Positions 37,753 through 47,799 of a stretch of 64,000 bases of DNA are shown here, in pieces. The stretch is from Hyphomicrobiales bacterium. Lineage in GTDB: Bacteria; Pseudomonadota; Alphaproteobacteria; Rhizobiales; Rhizobiaceae. The notes below the pieces were generated by a model, which worked only from the letters and a program-made list of their open reading frames with translations, was not told the DNA's origin and made no database searches. Positions within the stretch are counted from its first letter, which is position 1. Every line of letters starts with the position of its first letter. The DNA is taken from NCBI GenBank assembly GCA_900469615.1, contig UBYA01000001.1, positions 396,997 through 460,996 on the forward strand. The letters run 5' to 3'. The translations under genes were made by a program, and so were the position numbers.

Positions 37753-38028
37753 ATGCCGCGCCTCGCAAATCCGCTTGTCATGATCTGGGTCGCCCTGCTT
37801 GCCCTTCTGGGCGTGACCGTTGCGGCCAGCTTCGTCTTGAGCGGCTTTGCCGGCCTTGCCGTCAGCCTCTCGATCGCCGTTGCCAAATCCGCAATGATTT
37901 ACTGGCGCTACATGCATCTGAACGAGGAGACGGGGCTCAATCGCATTGCAGCGCTCGCCGCCGCTCTCTGGCTTCTGATCCTGCTCGGATTTCTCGGCGT
38001 CGATTACTGGACGCGGCCTCTCCTCTAA
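37753..38028 (+). CDS. Cytochrome c oxidase subunit IV
   Basis: 91 residues with three membrane helices, matching the prokaryotic oxidase subunit IV family (AVAKSAMIYWRYMHL is typical). ATG 37753 with GAGG upstream. The last gene of the act-cta operon. Confidence 0.82.
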   Translation: MPRLANPLVMIWVALLALLGVTVAASFVLSGFAGLAVSLSIAVAKSAMIYWRYMHLNEETGLNRIAALAAALWLLILLGFLGVDYWTRPLL

Positions 38029-38044
38029 CTCCGGCCCTGCCGCG

Positions 38045-38069
38045 GGAACATAAGCCATCTCCGCTTGTT
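38045..38069 (+). promoter_or_regulatory. EcfG-type stress promoter for the ThDP enzyme
   Basis: GGAAC at 38045-38049, 17 bases, GTT at 38067-38069, 52 bases before the gene. Confidence 0.63.
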
Positions 38070-38121
38070 GGATCGCCATTCGCCTCGGCGAACAACGACG
38101 CGTAACAAGCGGAGATGGATC

Positions 38122-39909
38122 ATGGCAAAGACGGTTGGCGATTTCATTGTACAGCGCCTTTACGATTGGGGTGTGCGACGCATCTTCGGCTATCCTGGAG
38201 ATGGCATCAATGGCCTCTTCGGCGCCTTGAACCGGGCCGACGGAAAAATAGAATTCATCCAGGCGCGCCATGAGGAAATGGCCGCCTTCATGGCATCGGC
38301 CTACGCCAAGTTCTCGGGCGAACTTGGCGTGTGCATCGCGACGTCGGGGCCGGGCGCCACGCATCTGGTGACTGGTCTCTATGATGCGCGGCTGGACCAT
38401 CAGCCTGTCCTGGCTCTCGTTGGTCAGCAGGCCCGTCGGGCGCTTGGCGGCCACTACCAGCAGGAGGTCGATCTCGCCTCGCTTTTCAAGGACGTTGCGG
38501 GGGATTTCGTTCATCAGGCAGCGGCTCCCTCTCAGGTGCGCCATCTGGTCGATCGCGCCGTGCGCATTGCGCTGGCAAACAAGACGGTCACGGCCGTCAT
38601 CCTGCCGAACGACCTGCAGGAAATGCCGTATGAAACGCCGCCGCGCAAGCATGGTTCGGTCATGTCGGGTCTCGGCTACTCTGCGCCGAAAACCGTGCCG
38701 CACGACATCGATCTGGCACGCGCGGCAGAGGTCCTGAATGCCGGGAAGCGGGTCGCCATGCTTGTCGGCGCGGGCGCGCTCGGCGCCACCGAAGAGGTGG
38801 TCTCGGTCGCGGACCGGTTGGGGGCAGGTGTGGCGAAAGCGCTGCTCGGCAAGGCGGCTCTGCCGGACGATCTAGGCTGGGTCACTGGTTCCATCGGGCT
38901 TCTGGGCACGGAACCGTCCTGGGATCTGATGCGGGACTGCGATACGTTGCTCATGGTCGGCTCCGGCTTTCCCTATTCGGAGTTTCTGCCTGAAGAAGGC
39001 GATGCGCGCGGGGTTCAAGTCGATCTTCGCCCGGATATGCTGTCGCTTCGCTATCCCATGGAAGTCAACCTTGTCGGCGATGCCCGGGAGACCTTGCTGG
39101 CGCTTCTGCCGCTTCTCAAGCAAAAGACCGATCTTTCCTGGCGCAAGCAAATCGAGGCGAAGGTCGGCGAGTGGTGGCGGACGCTGGAGGCAAGGGCGCA
39201 TGCCGAAGCCAATCCCGTCAACCCGCAGCGCGTCGTCTGGGAGCTTTCGCCCCGTCTACCGGATAGCGTCATCGTCACCAGCGATTCCGGCTCATGTGCC
39301 AACTGGTATGCGCGCGATCTCCGCATGCGGCGGGGCATGATGGCGTCGCTTTCCGGCGGGCTTGCCTCCATGGGTGCCGCGGTACCCTATGCGATCGCGG
39401 CCAAGGTGGCCCATCCTGATCGGCCGGTGGTGGCTTTGGTCGGGGATGGCGCCATGCAGATGAACAATATGGCGGAGCTGATTACCGTGGCCAAGTATTG
39501 GCGCAAATGGTCCGATCCCCGCATGGTCGTCTGCGTCTTCAACAATGAGGATCTCAATCAGGTGACGTGGGAGCAACGCGTCATGGAGGGCGATCCCAAA
39601 TTCGATGCATCGCAGCGCATACCTGACGTCGCCTATCATCGCTTTGCCGATATGATCGGTCTGCAGGGTATTTTCGTCGATCGGCCGGAAACGCTGGGCG
39701 CCGCCTGGGACGAAGCGCTTGCCGCCGAGCGGCCCGTCGTCCTCGAGGTGAAGACCGATCCGGAAGTGCCGCCTATACCGCCGCACCTGACCTTCGAGCA
39801 GATGCGCAACCTGAGTGCGGCCTTGCTGAAAGGAGATCCGGAAGAAGGCGGCGTTGTCAAAGGAACCCTGAGGCAGGCGCTCAGCGCTGTCTTCCCCCGG
39901 CGCCGATAA
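38122..39909 (+). CDS. Thiamine-diphosphate enzyme, pyruvate oxidase/PoxB-like
   Basis: 595 residues with the three domains of the ThDP-dependent acetolactate synthase/pyruvate oxidase family. The activating Glu is in ARHEEMAA, and the ThDP-Mg motif runs GDGAMQMNNMAEL to FNNEDL. Sequence feel is of PoxB (pyruvate:quinone oxidoreductase), which would feed the quinol pool next to the act-cta complex, but no specificity test is possible by eye. ATG 38122 has CGGAGA upstream. A stress-type promoter precedes it. Confidence 0.83.
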   Translation: MAKTVGDFIVQRLYDWGVRRIFGYPGDGINGLFGALNRADGKIEFIQARHEEMAAFMASAYAKFSGELGVCIATSGPGATHLVTGLYDARLDHQPVLALVGQQARRALGGHYQQEVDLASLFKDVAGDFVHQAAAPSQVRHLVDRAVRIALANKTVTAVILPNDLQEMPYETPPRKHGSVMSGLGYSAPKTVPHDIDLARAAEVLNAGKRVAMLVGAGALGATEEVVSVADRLGAGVAKALLGKAALPDDLGWVTGSIGLLGTEPSWDLMRDCDTLLMVGSGFPYSEFLPEEGDARGVQVDLRPDMLSLRYPMEVNLVGDARETLLALLPLLKQKTDLSWRKQIEAKVGEWWRTLEARAHAEANPVNPQRVVWELSPRLPDSVIVTSDSGSCANWYARDLRMRRGMMASLSGGLASMGAAVPYAIAAKVAHPDRPVVALVGDGAMQMNNMAELITVAKYWRKWSDPRMVVCVFNNEDLNQVTWEQRVMEGDPKFDASQRIPDVAYHRFADMIGLQGIFVDRPETLGAAWDEALAAERPVVLEVKTDPEVPPIPPHLTFEQMRNLSAALLKGDPEEGGVVKGTLRQALSAVFPRRR

Positions 39910-39915
39910 AAGGAT

Positions 39916-39950
39916 GGCTCCTGGCCGACCACGAAGGCCGGCCAGGAGCC
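39916..39950. terminator. Bidirectional hairpin between ThDP enzyme and katE
   Basis: GGCTCCTGGCC at 39916-39926 pairs perfectly (11 bp) with GGCCAGGAGCC at 39940-39950. On the minus strand it is followed by CCTTTTAT, so it best terminates katE. Confidence 0.65.
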
Positions 39951-39998
39951 GCTTGCCGCCGAAGGAGGCTGTTCGGCGGCGCCGAGGCTGGCCGTTTG

Positions 39999-42092
<2,094 letters not shown>

Positions 42093-42126
42093 GATGTTCT
42101 CCTTCTGCCACAGGAACCGTTCACCC

Positions 42127-42151
42127 AACGAATTGCGGTCAGCAATGTTCC
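42127..42151 (-). promoter_or_regulatory. EcfG-type stress promoter for katE
   Basis: Minus-strand GGAAC (complement of 42147-42151), 17 bases, GTT (complement of 42128-42130 with CG before it). The leader to katE is about 30 bases. Confidence 0.68.
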
Positions 42152-42310
42152 GGGGCGGAGCGATCGGCGCGATGCCTTAAAGGAAGCGGCCGCCGTGCAT
42201 CGACCCATCCTCGCGCCCGGGGCGGCATGATGACGGAGGTCTGCCTTGGGCCGGGTGCGGTATCGGAAGGAATTGTCCTGACGGCGAGGCACCCGGCACC
42301 CCTCAGCTCC

Positions 42311-42335
42311 GGAACATTCCGGGAAGGACACGGTT
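42311..42335 (+). promoter_or_regulatory. EcfG-type stress promoter
   Basis: GGAAC at 42311-42315, 17 bases, GTT at 42333-42335, 73 bases before the small gene at 42409. The rest of the 42093-42408 gap shows nothing else. Confidence 0.58.
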
Positions 42336-42408
42336 ATCCTTTGTCAGCCATGTGACGCCGAGAAAGCGTCGTCTCTCGCAGGCGGCGTGACGCTCGACAG
42401 GAGGCCAA

Positions 42409-42564
42409 ATGGACCGTCAACCGCAAGCGCGTCGCGGCATGATGATCTTCGTTGCGACGATTTTCATTCTTGCCTGTCTCATCGCCGTTTATTTCACCTT
42501 CGAGTTCCATCCCGGCGAGCCGGCACCGCCAACGACCGGCGGCGCATCGTCCCAGGTCCAATGA
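42409..42564 (+). CDS. Small single-pass membrane protein (51 aa)
   Basis: A 51-codon frame with an excellent AGGAGG ribosome binding site. The protein has a basic N-terminus, one membrane helix (MMIFVATIFILACLIAVYF) and a Pro/Gly-rich tail. The stress-type promoter upstream supports it. Family not recognised. Confidence 0.65.
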   Translation: MDRQPQARRGMMIFVATIFILACLIAVYFTFEFHPGEPAPPTTGGASSQVQ

Positions 42565-43058
42565 CGGGCCCCGGAGGCGGATTTTTTCGCCGAATGCGCG
42601 GGGGTCGGGCGATCATAGAAAGATGCGGCGCTGAATGAAGTGCTGAAGTCCGGCCGACACAACCGGCCACGGCGATCTTGACCCGAGTGAGAACCGCACC
42701 ACAGAAGGCAGCCATCGCCCCCGCAATCGACAGGACCGCAAAAATCATCGGCATCCGACGGATTAGGCGCACCATTTTCCGACGTGAACCGGAGGCCGTG
42801 GAGGCGATGGCCGCAGTTGTGCCATGCATAATCTGCGTGGCACAGCCGAAAGATGTAGTCGGCAGCTATTTCCCGTTGCCTTGCTGTCTGATTTCAGGAT
42901 GCGGCAATCAGAACTCTCGATCTGATTGCCGCATGCGTCCATGCTATTGCAATGTATCTTCAGTTTTATAGTCTGTTTTCAAAAGAGACTTCGATTTTTT
43001 CTCTTGCTTGCGCAAGAGGAAGGCGAACAACAAAATTCCATCTGACAAGAGGGATGTA
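42565..43058. other. Intergenic stretch, no gene recognised
   Basis: About 490 bases. A minus-strand frame (42494-42829) with one hydrophobic segment is open but lacks a good ribosome binding site and runs antisense to the 51-residue gene. A small hairpin (CTCTTGC, TTGC loop, GCAAGAG) lies near 43000-43020 and no T-run follows it. Confidence 0.4.
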
Positions 43059-43385
43059 ATGCGTCGCTACCATCACCTTACGGAGGGCGTTCTTCAGCCC
43101 GAGGAAATCGACGATCTGCAGAAGATTTTCGATGTTGTCATCGCTCAGCCGTGGTTCGATCTGACCGATTTCAGCCGCGAGACCTTCGCGTCGGAGTTGA
43201 TCAAAATCTATCGCAGGGGAGTGGTCGATTTCGACAGGCTCCATCACCTCGCCACGTTGATAGCCCTCGCCCATTTCAGCCGTGACATGCCGGAGGAAAA
43301 GCGCAGAGCGACCGCTCTCCTTCACAGTGGGCGAGGCGAACTGGGGGAGGATCATGCGCGGGATGCACCCAAGCGTGAGAGCTGA
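43059..43385 (+). CDS. Conserved-looking hypothetical protein
   Basis: 108 residues, soluble and helical (ILQ/VLQPEEIDDLQKIFDVV, then LIKIYRRGVVDFDRL and LATLIALAHFS). ATG 43059 with AGAGGG upstream. The composition is typical for a real gene, but I recognise no family. A response regulator follows with its own stress-type promoter. Confidence 0.6.
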   Translation: MRRYHHLTEGVLQPEEIDDLQKIFDVVIAQPWFDLTDFSRETFASELIKIYRRGVVDFDRLHHLATLIALAHFSRDMPEEKRRATALLHSGRGELGEDHARDAPKRES

Positions 43386-43440
43386 TCTTATGTTTGGCGG
43401 AAAAGGAAGCTGAGGCTCCGACGTCTTTGCGGCCTTGGTG

Positions 43441-43465
43441 GGAACCTTCCGTTGAAGCATAAGTT
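43441..43465 (+). promoter_or_regulatory. EcfG-type stress promoter for response regulator
   Basis: GGAAC at 43441-43445, 17 bases, GTT at 43463-43465, 37 bases before the gene. Confidence 0.63.
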
Positions 43466-43502
43466 TTAGCCTGACCCGCTCGACATGGATAGGAAGGATG
43501 GC

Positions 43503-43883
43503 ATGAGCAGCAGCACAAAGAAGAATATTCCGGTCCTCGTCGTCGAAGACGAGCCGCTACTGCGCATGGATCTGGTCGACAATCTGGAGGATGCGGGGTT
43601 CATCGTATTCGACGCGGCAAACGCGCAGGCAGCCATTGACATTCTCGTCGAGCATGGCGAGATTCGGCTCGTGATGACCGATGTCGACATGCCAGGCGGA
43701 ATGGATGGCATAAGGCTTGCCGCCTATGTCCGCGACAAGTGGCCTCCCTTGAAGATCATCGTCGTCTCAGGATATCGACAGGTATCGATGGACGAGCTTC
43801 CGTCTGAAAGCCGCTTTTTCTCGAAGCCTTATGATCCGCGACGGCTCATTAGGTCCATGCATGAGATGCTGGCCGCCGCGTGA
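43503..43883 (+). CDS. Single-domain response regulator
   Basis: 126 residues, receiver domain only. VVEDEPLLRMDL, phospho-Asp in MTDVDMPGGMDG, switch Ser in VVSGY and Lys in FSKPYDP. ATG 43503 has AAGGA upstream, unlike ATG 43485. A stress-type promoter suggests it is an output or feedback part of the general stress response. The cognate kinase may be the HWE kinase at 18887, by inference. Confidence 0.87.
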   Translation: MSSSTKKNIPVLVVEDEPLLRMDLVDNLEDAGFIVFDAANAQAAIDILVEHGEIRLVMTDVDMPGGMDGIRLAAYVRDKWPPLKIIVVSGYRQVSMDELPSESRFFSKPYDPRRLIRSMHEMLAAA

Positions 43884-44032
43884 GCGTCCGCGTCATGATG
43901 GAATATCTTGGATGTCGCAATGGAGCCACTCCGAGGTGGCTCGAACTGCCGGTCGGTCGCGACAAGGCACCGGCAGCGTTTGCGAGGCCGCCATATCCTT
44001 CGGCCGCTATTTAACGGATGGTCGGACGAAGG

Positions 44033-44602
44033 TCATTCCGTCCTTAACGATTTCAACGCCCCGCTCCATTTCGTCAACTCGTCGAGCGCCAGCGTCAGGC
44101 CCTCTTTGACCGGTGGCTCGGGGGCAAATATCTTTTCGTCGCTGATGAACTTGGTGAAGAAGGGCACCGGCACGGTTTGCGGAATCGCCATCATGTTGAG
44201 ATTGCCGATCAGCTGGCGCAATTCCTGGCTGGCGCGGAGCCCACCGGATATCCCGCCGTAACTGACGACGCCGGCGGCCTTGTAGCGCCACTCGATCGAG
44301 AGGAACTGCAAAGCGTTCACAAGAGCCGCCGAGGTGAAATAGTCATATTCGGGCGTGACGAAGAGGAAGGCATCCGCCGCGCCGATTGCCTTGCTCCAGC
44401 GCTTGGTGTGCTCGTGCTCGTATTGCTGCAGGCGAGGATGCTTCGGCTCGTCGAGCAGCGGCAGACCGAATTCGGCAAGGTCCAGGAGCTCGACATCGAA
44501 GGCCCCGTGCGAGACGGCCTCGCTGTAAACCCATTTGGCGACCGGCACCCCGGCACGCCCCGGTCTCGTGCTGCCGATGATAACGCTCAGCTTGTTTTTC
44601 AT
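44033..44602 (-). CDS. NADPH-dependent FMN reductase
   Basis: 189 residues, flavodoxin fold. GSTRPGRAGVPVAKWV binds FMN phosphate and VTPEYDYFTSAALVNALQFL is the second loop; SYGGISGGLRASQEL is typical of the YieF/ChrR group. It probably reduces quinones, flavin or chromate-like oxidants. GGAGTGAAGG precedes the ATG. Confidence 0.88.
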   Translation of the reverse strand: MKNKLSVIIGSTRPGRAGVPVAKWVYSEAVSHGAFDVELLDLAEFGLPLLDEPKHPRLQQYEHEHTKRWSKAIGAADAFLFVTPEYDYFTSAALVNALQFLSIEWRYKAAGVVSYGGISGGLRASQELRQLIGNLNMMAIPQTVPVPFFTKFISDEKIFAPEPPVKEGLTLALDELTKWSGALKSLRTE

Positions 44603-44847
44603 ACCTTCACTCCAGTGGTCGTCGTTGCCCCGCCAGTCTCATCACCCAAACAGATACATTAATTCCGATTCAAGCGGAACAAACCCGGCGACGTTTTAGG
44701 CGGGTGCCACGATCCTTCCCGAGGAAGCGCGGAGAAAAGGAAAAATGCTGGAGCGGTTCCTCGTTTCACGGAATCGCCGAACCGCTCTATCTCTTTGTTT
44801 TTACGCAATTACGGACAGAAACCGTTACGCAATTTTCCTGGAAGTGC

Positions 44848-45168
44848 TTAGTGGTGCGCACGGTGCTCCGCGTTCCGTTTGCGGGTCGCTGCCGCTTTCT
44901 TGGCTGAGGCCGAGCGCTCCGCAGCGCTCCGTGACGCAGCGGCCTTGCCACCTTTCCTGCCGCCCTTGTGAGCGGCGGGATGGCCTGTATCCTTTCCCTG
45001 ACCGGAGCCGCCTGCTTTCTTGCCGCCGCCATCGTCCTTGTTGACGGTCGCCCAGGCACGACGCTCCGCCTCCTTCTCGGAGACGCCGCGATCCTCATAG
45101 CTCTCGGCGATATGATCGGCCTTGCGTTCCTGCTTGTCGGTGTACTTGGATTTATCACCACGGGGCAT
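44848..45168 (-). CDS. Small basic stress protein (often called plasmid stabilisation protein)
   Basis: 106 residues. The N-terminal half (YTDKQERKADHIAESYEDRG, then EKEAERRAWATVNKDDGGG) matches a rhizobial family usually labelled plasmid stabilisation protein. The C-terminal half is Lys/Ala/Ser-rich and histone-like. Strong AAGGAGG. No evidence here for a partition role; the stress-type promoter and the facing SDR gene point to stress. Confidence 0.78.
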   Translation of the reverse strand: MPRGDKSKYTDKQERKADHIAESYEDRGVSEKEAERRAWATVNKDDGGGKKAGGSGQGKDTGHPAAHKGGRKGGKAAASRSAAERSASAKKAAATRKRNAEHRAHH

Positions 45169-45199
45169 CGCATGTCCTCCTTTGACATTGAGCAGATCG

Positions 45200-45224
45200 A
45201 ACGGATGCCCGGCAAGTTTGTTCC
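45200..45224 (-). promoter_or_regulatory. EcfG-type stress promoter
   Basis: Minus-strand GGAAC (complement of 45220-45224), 17 bases, GTT (complement of 45200-45202), upstream of the 45168 gene. Confidence 0.65.
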
Positions 45225-45240
45225 AAGTTCACGGCCTGCA

Positions 45241-45265
45241 GGAACAAACCTCCATGACGGACGTT
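45241..45265 (+). promoter_or_regulatory. EcfG-type stress promoter for the SDR gene
   Basis: GGAAC at 45241-45245, 17 bases, GTT at 45263-45265. It faces away from the previous promoter, 16 bases apart. Confidence 0.65.
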
Positions 45266-45314
45266 CGCCGACATGCCCAGCATCAACCAACCCCAACAGC
45301 GATCCGGTGTTATC

Positions 45315-46208
45315 ATGAAAAACAACGCGCTCCTGAACGACCCTCGTCACCTTTATCCCGCACCGCCTTTTCCCGAACAGCCCCAGCCAGCGCCGGGCCT
45401 TGCCGGCAAGATGGATCCCAGCCCGGATCACGGGGAGGAAAGCTATCGCGGCTCCGGAAAGCTGAAGGGCCGCAAGGCTCTGGTGACAGGCGGCGATTCC
45501 GGTATCGGTCGCGCCGCAGCGATAGCCTTTGCCCGAGAGGGAGCGGATGTCGCCATTTCGTACCTTTCCGAGGAAGCGCCGGATGCCAGGGAGGTTATCG
45601 CGTTGATCGAAGCAGAGGGCCGCAAGGCTGTTGCCTTGCCTGGCGACATCAAGGAGGAGGACTGGTGCGCGGAGCTGGTCGAGAAGGCTGTTTCCGAGCT
45701 CGGTGGACTTGACATTCTCGTCGTCAACGCCGGCCGGCAGCAATATCGCGAGAAAATCGAGGAGCTTTCGACGGAAGACTTCGACAAGACCATGAAGACC
45801 AATCTCTATGCGCTGCACTGGATCGTAAAGGCTGCGGTGCCGCACATGCCGGCTGGGTCGGCGGTCATTACCACCGCCTCCATCCAGGCCTACCAGCCGT
45901 CTCCGATCCTCCTCGACTACGCAACCACCAAGGCCGGCATCGTCGCCTATACCAAGGCGCTCGCCAAGCAGCTGATCGAGCGAGGCATTCGTGCCAATGT
46001 CGTGGCGCCCGGACCGGTCTGGACTGTACTGCAGCCGAGCGGCGGACAACCGGATGAAAAGGTCGAGAATTTTGGCAAGGACAGCGATTTCGGTCGCCCC
46101 GGTCAACCGGTCGAGCTGGCGCCCGTTTTCGTGCTGCTGGCTTCGCAGGACGCCAGCTTCATCAACGGCGAAGTTTATGGCGTCACGGGCGGCAAGGGCG
46201 TGGCTTGA
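45315..46208 (+). CDS. Short-chain dehydrogenase (YdaD/general stress 39-like)
   Basis: 297 residues. A 45-residue proline-rich extension (PAPPFPEQPQPAPG) precedes an SDR fold with TGGDSGIGRAAA, NAGRQQ and the YATTK catalytic pair. The extension and sequence match the stress-induced YdaD/YhdF group. ATG 45315 is preferred over 45273, which would lie almost at the expected transcript start; its ribosome binding site is weak. Confidence 0.88.
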   Translation: MKNNALLNDPRHLYPAPPFPEQPQPAPGLAGKMDPSPDHGEESYRGSGKLKGRKALVTGGDSGIGRAAAIAFAREGADVAISYLSEEAPDAREVIALIEAEGRKAVALPGDIKEEDWCAELVEKAVSELGGLDILVVNAGRQQYREKIEELSTEDFDKTMKTNLYALHWIVKAAVPHMPAGSAVITTASIQAYQPSPILLDYATTKAGIVAYTKALAKQLIERGIRANVVAPGPVWTVLQPSGGQPDEKVENFGKDSDFGRPGQPVELAPVFVLLASQDASFINGEVYGVTGGKGVA

Positions 46209-46446
46209 TCACAACCGAGATATTGCGAGCGTATCACCAGAGCCTTCATTGAAGTATCCGTCCTCAGGCGTGATGGGCGTTGCTTATTGTGTGTCAATCG
46301 GCGGGCGGCGGCGTGCCGCCTGTCCTACCGCGGGGCTTTCTGCGGGGTATGGGCCGACACGACGCCGCATTCGCAATCGATGCCTGCCGCCATCGCTTCC
46401 GCGTCGTCACCGGCGATCCCGCTTGCGCGGCCGGTGTAGCAGCCGA

Positions 46447-46475
46447 TTGACTTCGGCGGGGGCAAACAGCATAAT
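46447..46475 (+). promoter_or_regulatory. Sigma-70-like promoter ahead of riboswitch 1
   Basis: TTGACT at 46447-46452, 17 bases, CATAAT at 46470-46475. The expected start (about 46482) lies just before the aptamer. The 46209-46446 stretch before it holds no gene. Confidence 0.6.
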
Positions 46476-46487
46476 CCGATGCAATAT

Positions 46488-46582
46488 TTGGGAATGGAGT
46501 CTCCCAATAAAACCGCCGATCGGCTGATGACTCCTGCCTATTCTTCTAAGAGCCAGAAGATATATTCTGGAGGCAGGGAGTC
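46488..46582 (+). promoter_or_regulatory. Fluoride riboswitch 1 (uspA-type gene)
   Basis: The aptamer at 46488-46536 matches the crcB/fluoride motif in order: P1 TTGGGA/TCCCAA closing loop ATGGAGTC, then AAAACC, P2 GCCG-AT-CGGC, TGAT, and P3 strand GACTCC (46529-46534), which pairs with GGAGTC in the P1 loop. Downstream, AGGCAGGGAGT at 46571-46581 can pair instead with ACTCCTGCCT, and the gene's own ribosome binding site contains a third GGAGTC at 46643-46648. Control of translation is likely; no T-run follows the hairpin. Confidence 0.9.
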
Positions 46583-46653
46583 CGACATCTATTTCTCGTT
46601 GTATCTAAAATTTCGCTCAAGGAATCCTTGTTTCCGATGTCGGGAGTCGTGCA

Positions 46654-47496
46654 ATGAGCACGGAAGATGACCTCGGCGACAAGGCCGTGCTGACCATTCT
46701 TGCAGAAGTGCCGGATGCGCGCACATGCCTCGATGCCGCGCTCGTTGCCTGCAGCGCAATATCCGGTTCAACGCTCGTCGCCCTCCACGTCCGCGTCGAT
46801 CCGTTCGACGATATCATGCCGACGGAAGAGGTGCTTACATCCGAACAGATCCGGGCAATGGAGCTTCAGGCCGCGCGGGAAGGACAGATACTCCACGATA
46901 TCTTCCTCGAATGGGTGAGAACAGCGCGGCCTCATTCTCCTGCCCGCTGGCTCGATGTCGAAGGTGGCGAGGTGGCCTTGGTGAAAGCATTGGGATCGCG
47001 TTCCATGCTGAACGTCATCGTCAATCCTGAAACCGTTGCGGGCGGCCACACGCGAAAAGCGTTCCATGCCTGCATTTTCGATACGCACAGACCGCTCCTG
47101 CTGGTCCCAAGATCTTATCGCGCGCAGCCTTTCCGCCGCATCCTTGTCGGATGGCGGGACACGGCGCCGACCCGGCGTGCGCTTGAAGCCGCCGTTCCCT
47201 GGCTGATGAAGGCGGACCGCATCGTCATTCTCAGTGTCGGGCGGTATGGAAGGAGTGAGCTGAAGACGGCTGAAGATTTCTTCGAGGCAAAGGGGCTTCG
47301 ATGCGAATCCCGCAGCATCGACATGCGAACCGACACGTCGGTCGGGCTGCAGATCTTGCACGAGGCGCGGATAGTGAATGCAGATCTGCTTGTAACCGGA
47401 GCATTTCGATATGGCGAAGTGATAGAATGGATATTTGGCGGTGTGACCGAAGACCTCCTGCGGGCAACCTCGCTGCCCATCTTCATGCATCACTAG
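46654..47496 (+). CDS. Tandem universal stress protein
   Basis: 280 residues made of two UspA-like halves (joined at about residue 155; the second begins FRRILVGWRDTAPTRRALEAAV). The C-terminal half has the ATP-binding-like VTGAFRYGEVIEWIFGGVTEDLL. Usp genes are among known fluoride-riboswitch-controlled genes. The ribosome binding site GGGAGTC lies 9 bases upstream and can be masked by the P3 strand. Confidence 0.88.
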   Translation: MSTEDDLGDKAVLTILAEVPDARTCLDAALVACSAISGSTLVALHVRVDPFDDIMPTEEVLTSEQIRAMELQAAREGQILHDIFLEWVRTARPHSPARWLDVEGGEVALVKALGSRSMLNVIVNPETVAGGHTRKAFHACIFDTHRPLLLVPRSYRAQPFRRILVGWRDTAPTRRALEAAVPWLMKADRIVILSVGRYGRSELKTAEDFFEAKGLRCESRSIDMRTDTSVGLQILHEARIVNADLLVTGAFRYGEVIEWIFGGVTEDLLRATSLPIFMHH

Positions 47497-47576
47497 GCCA
47501 CTCTGAAGGTTTGCGATCTCGTCAGCGCAGCCTTCCAGCGGTATCATTCGGCGCATATCGGCCCGAGTGCGTTGAA

Positions 47577-47602
47577 GGAACATTTACCGACGCCTCGGCG
47601 TT
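47577..47602 (+). promoter_or_regulatory. EcfG-type promoter (N18) ahead of riboswitch 2
   Basis: GGAAC at 47577-47581, 18 bases, GTT at 47600-47602. The expected transcript start (about 47609) is 26 bases before the aptamer. Confidence 0.5.
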
Positions 47603-47634
47603 GACCATGAACGTAAGAGTGGTATCATCCACGC

Positions 47635-47710
47635 AGGCGATGGAGTTCGCCTTTTAACCGCCCCCAGGGCTGATGACTCCTTCTTGTGCCGTAGTCGGCG
47701 AGGAGGAGTT
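47635..47710 (+). promoter_or_regulatory. Fluoride riboswitch 2 (hydrogenase-like/crcB operon)
   Basis: P1 AGGCG/CGCCT around loop ATGGAGTT, then TTTAACC, P2 GCCC-CCA-GGGC, TGAT, P3 strand GACTCC at 47675-47680. The alternative hairpin pairs ACTCCT (47676-47681) with AGGAGT (47704-47709), inside the ribosome binding site AGGAGGAG of the 28-codon leader ORF, with an inner GCCG/CGGC stem. Fluoride binding would free that site. Confidence 0.92.
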
Positions 47711-47712
47711 GT

Positions 47713-47799
47713 ATGAGAAAAGTATATTTTCCCTTCCCGCAGGTTTCGACGCAAGCATTCGGCGTTGGCAGCACCGCAATTGATTGCGGAGGTCAGTGA
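47713..47799 (+). CDS. 28-residue leader peptide, coupled to hyfC-like gene
   Basis: An ATG with AGGAGGAG 5-12 bases upstream, held in the riboswitch hairpin. Its TGA at 47797-47799 shares a base with the ATG of the next gene, so translation of the membrane subunit probably depends on it. The peptide (MRKVYFPFPQVSTQ...) is not recognised. Confidence 0.65.
   Translation: MRKVYFPFPQVSTQAFGVGSTAIDCGGQ

Noticed and set aside
42494..42829. Minus-strand ORF with one hydrophobic segment
   Set aside because: It has no good ribosome binding site and runs antisense to the 51-residue membrane protein gene.
44848..45168. Plasmid partition or toxin-antitoxin function for the plasmid stabilisation-like protein
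   Set aside because: There is no partner gene, and the stress promoter and low-complexity basic tail argue for a stress role; the family name is historic.
44787..46106. A 439-codon minus-strand frame
   Set aside because: It is antisense to the SDR gene and overlaps the 106-residue gene; the protein has no recognisable domain.
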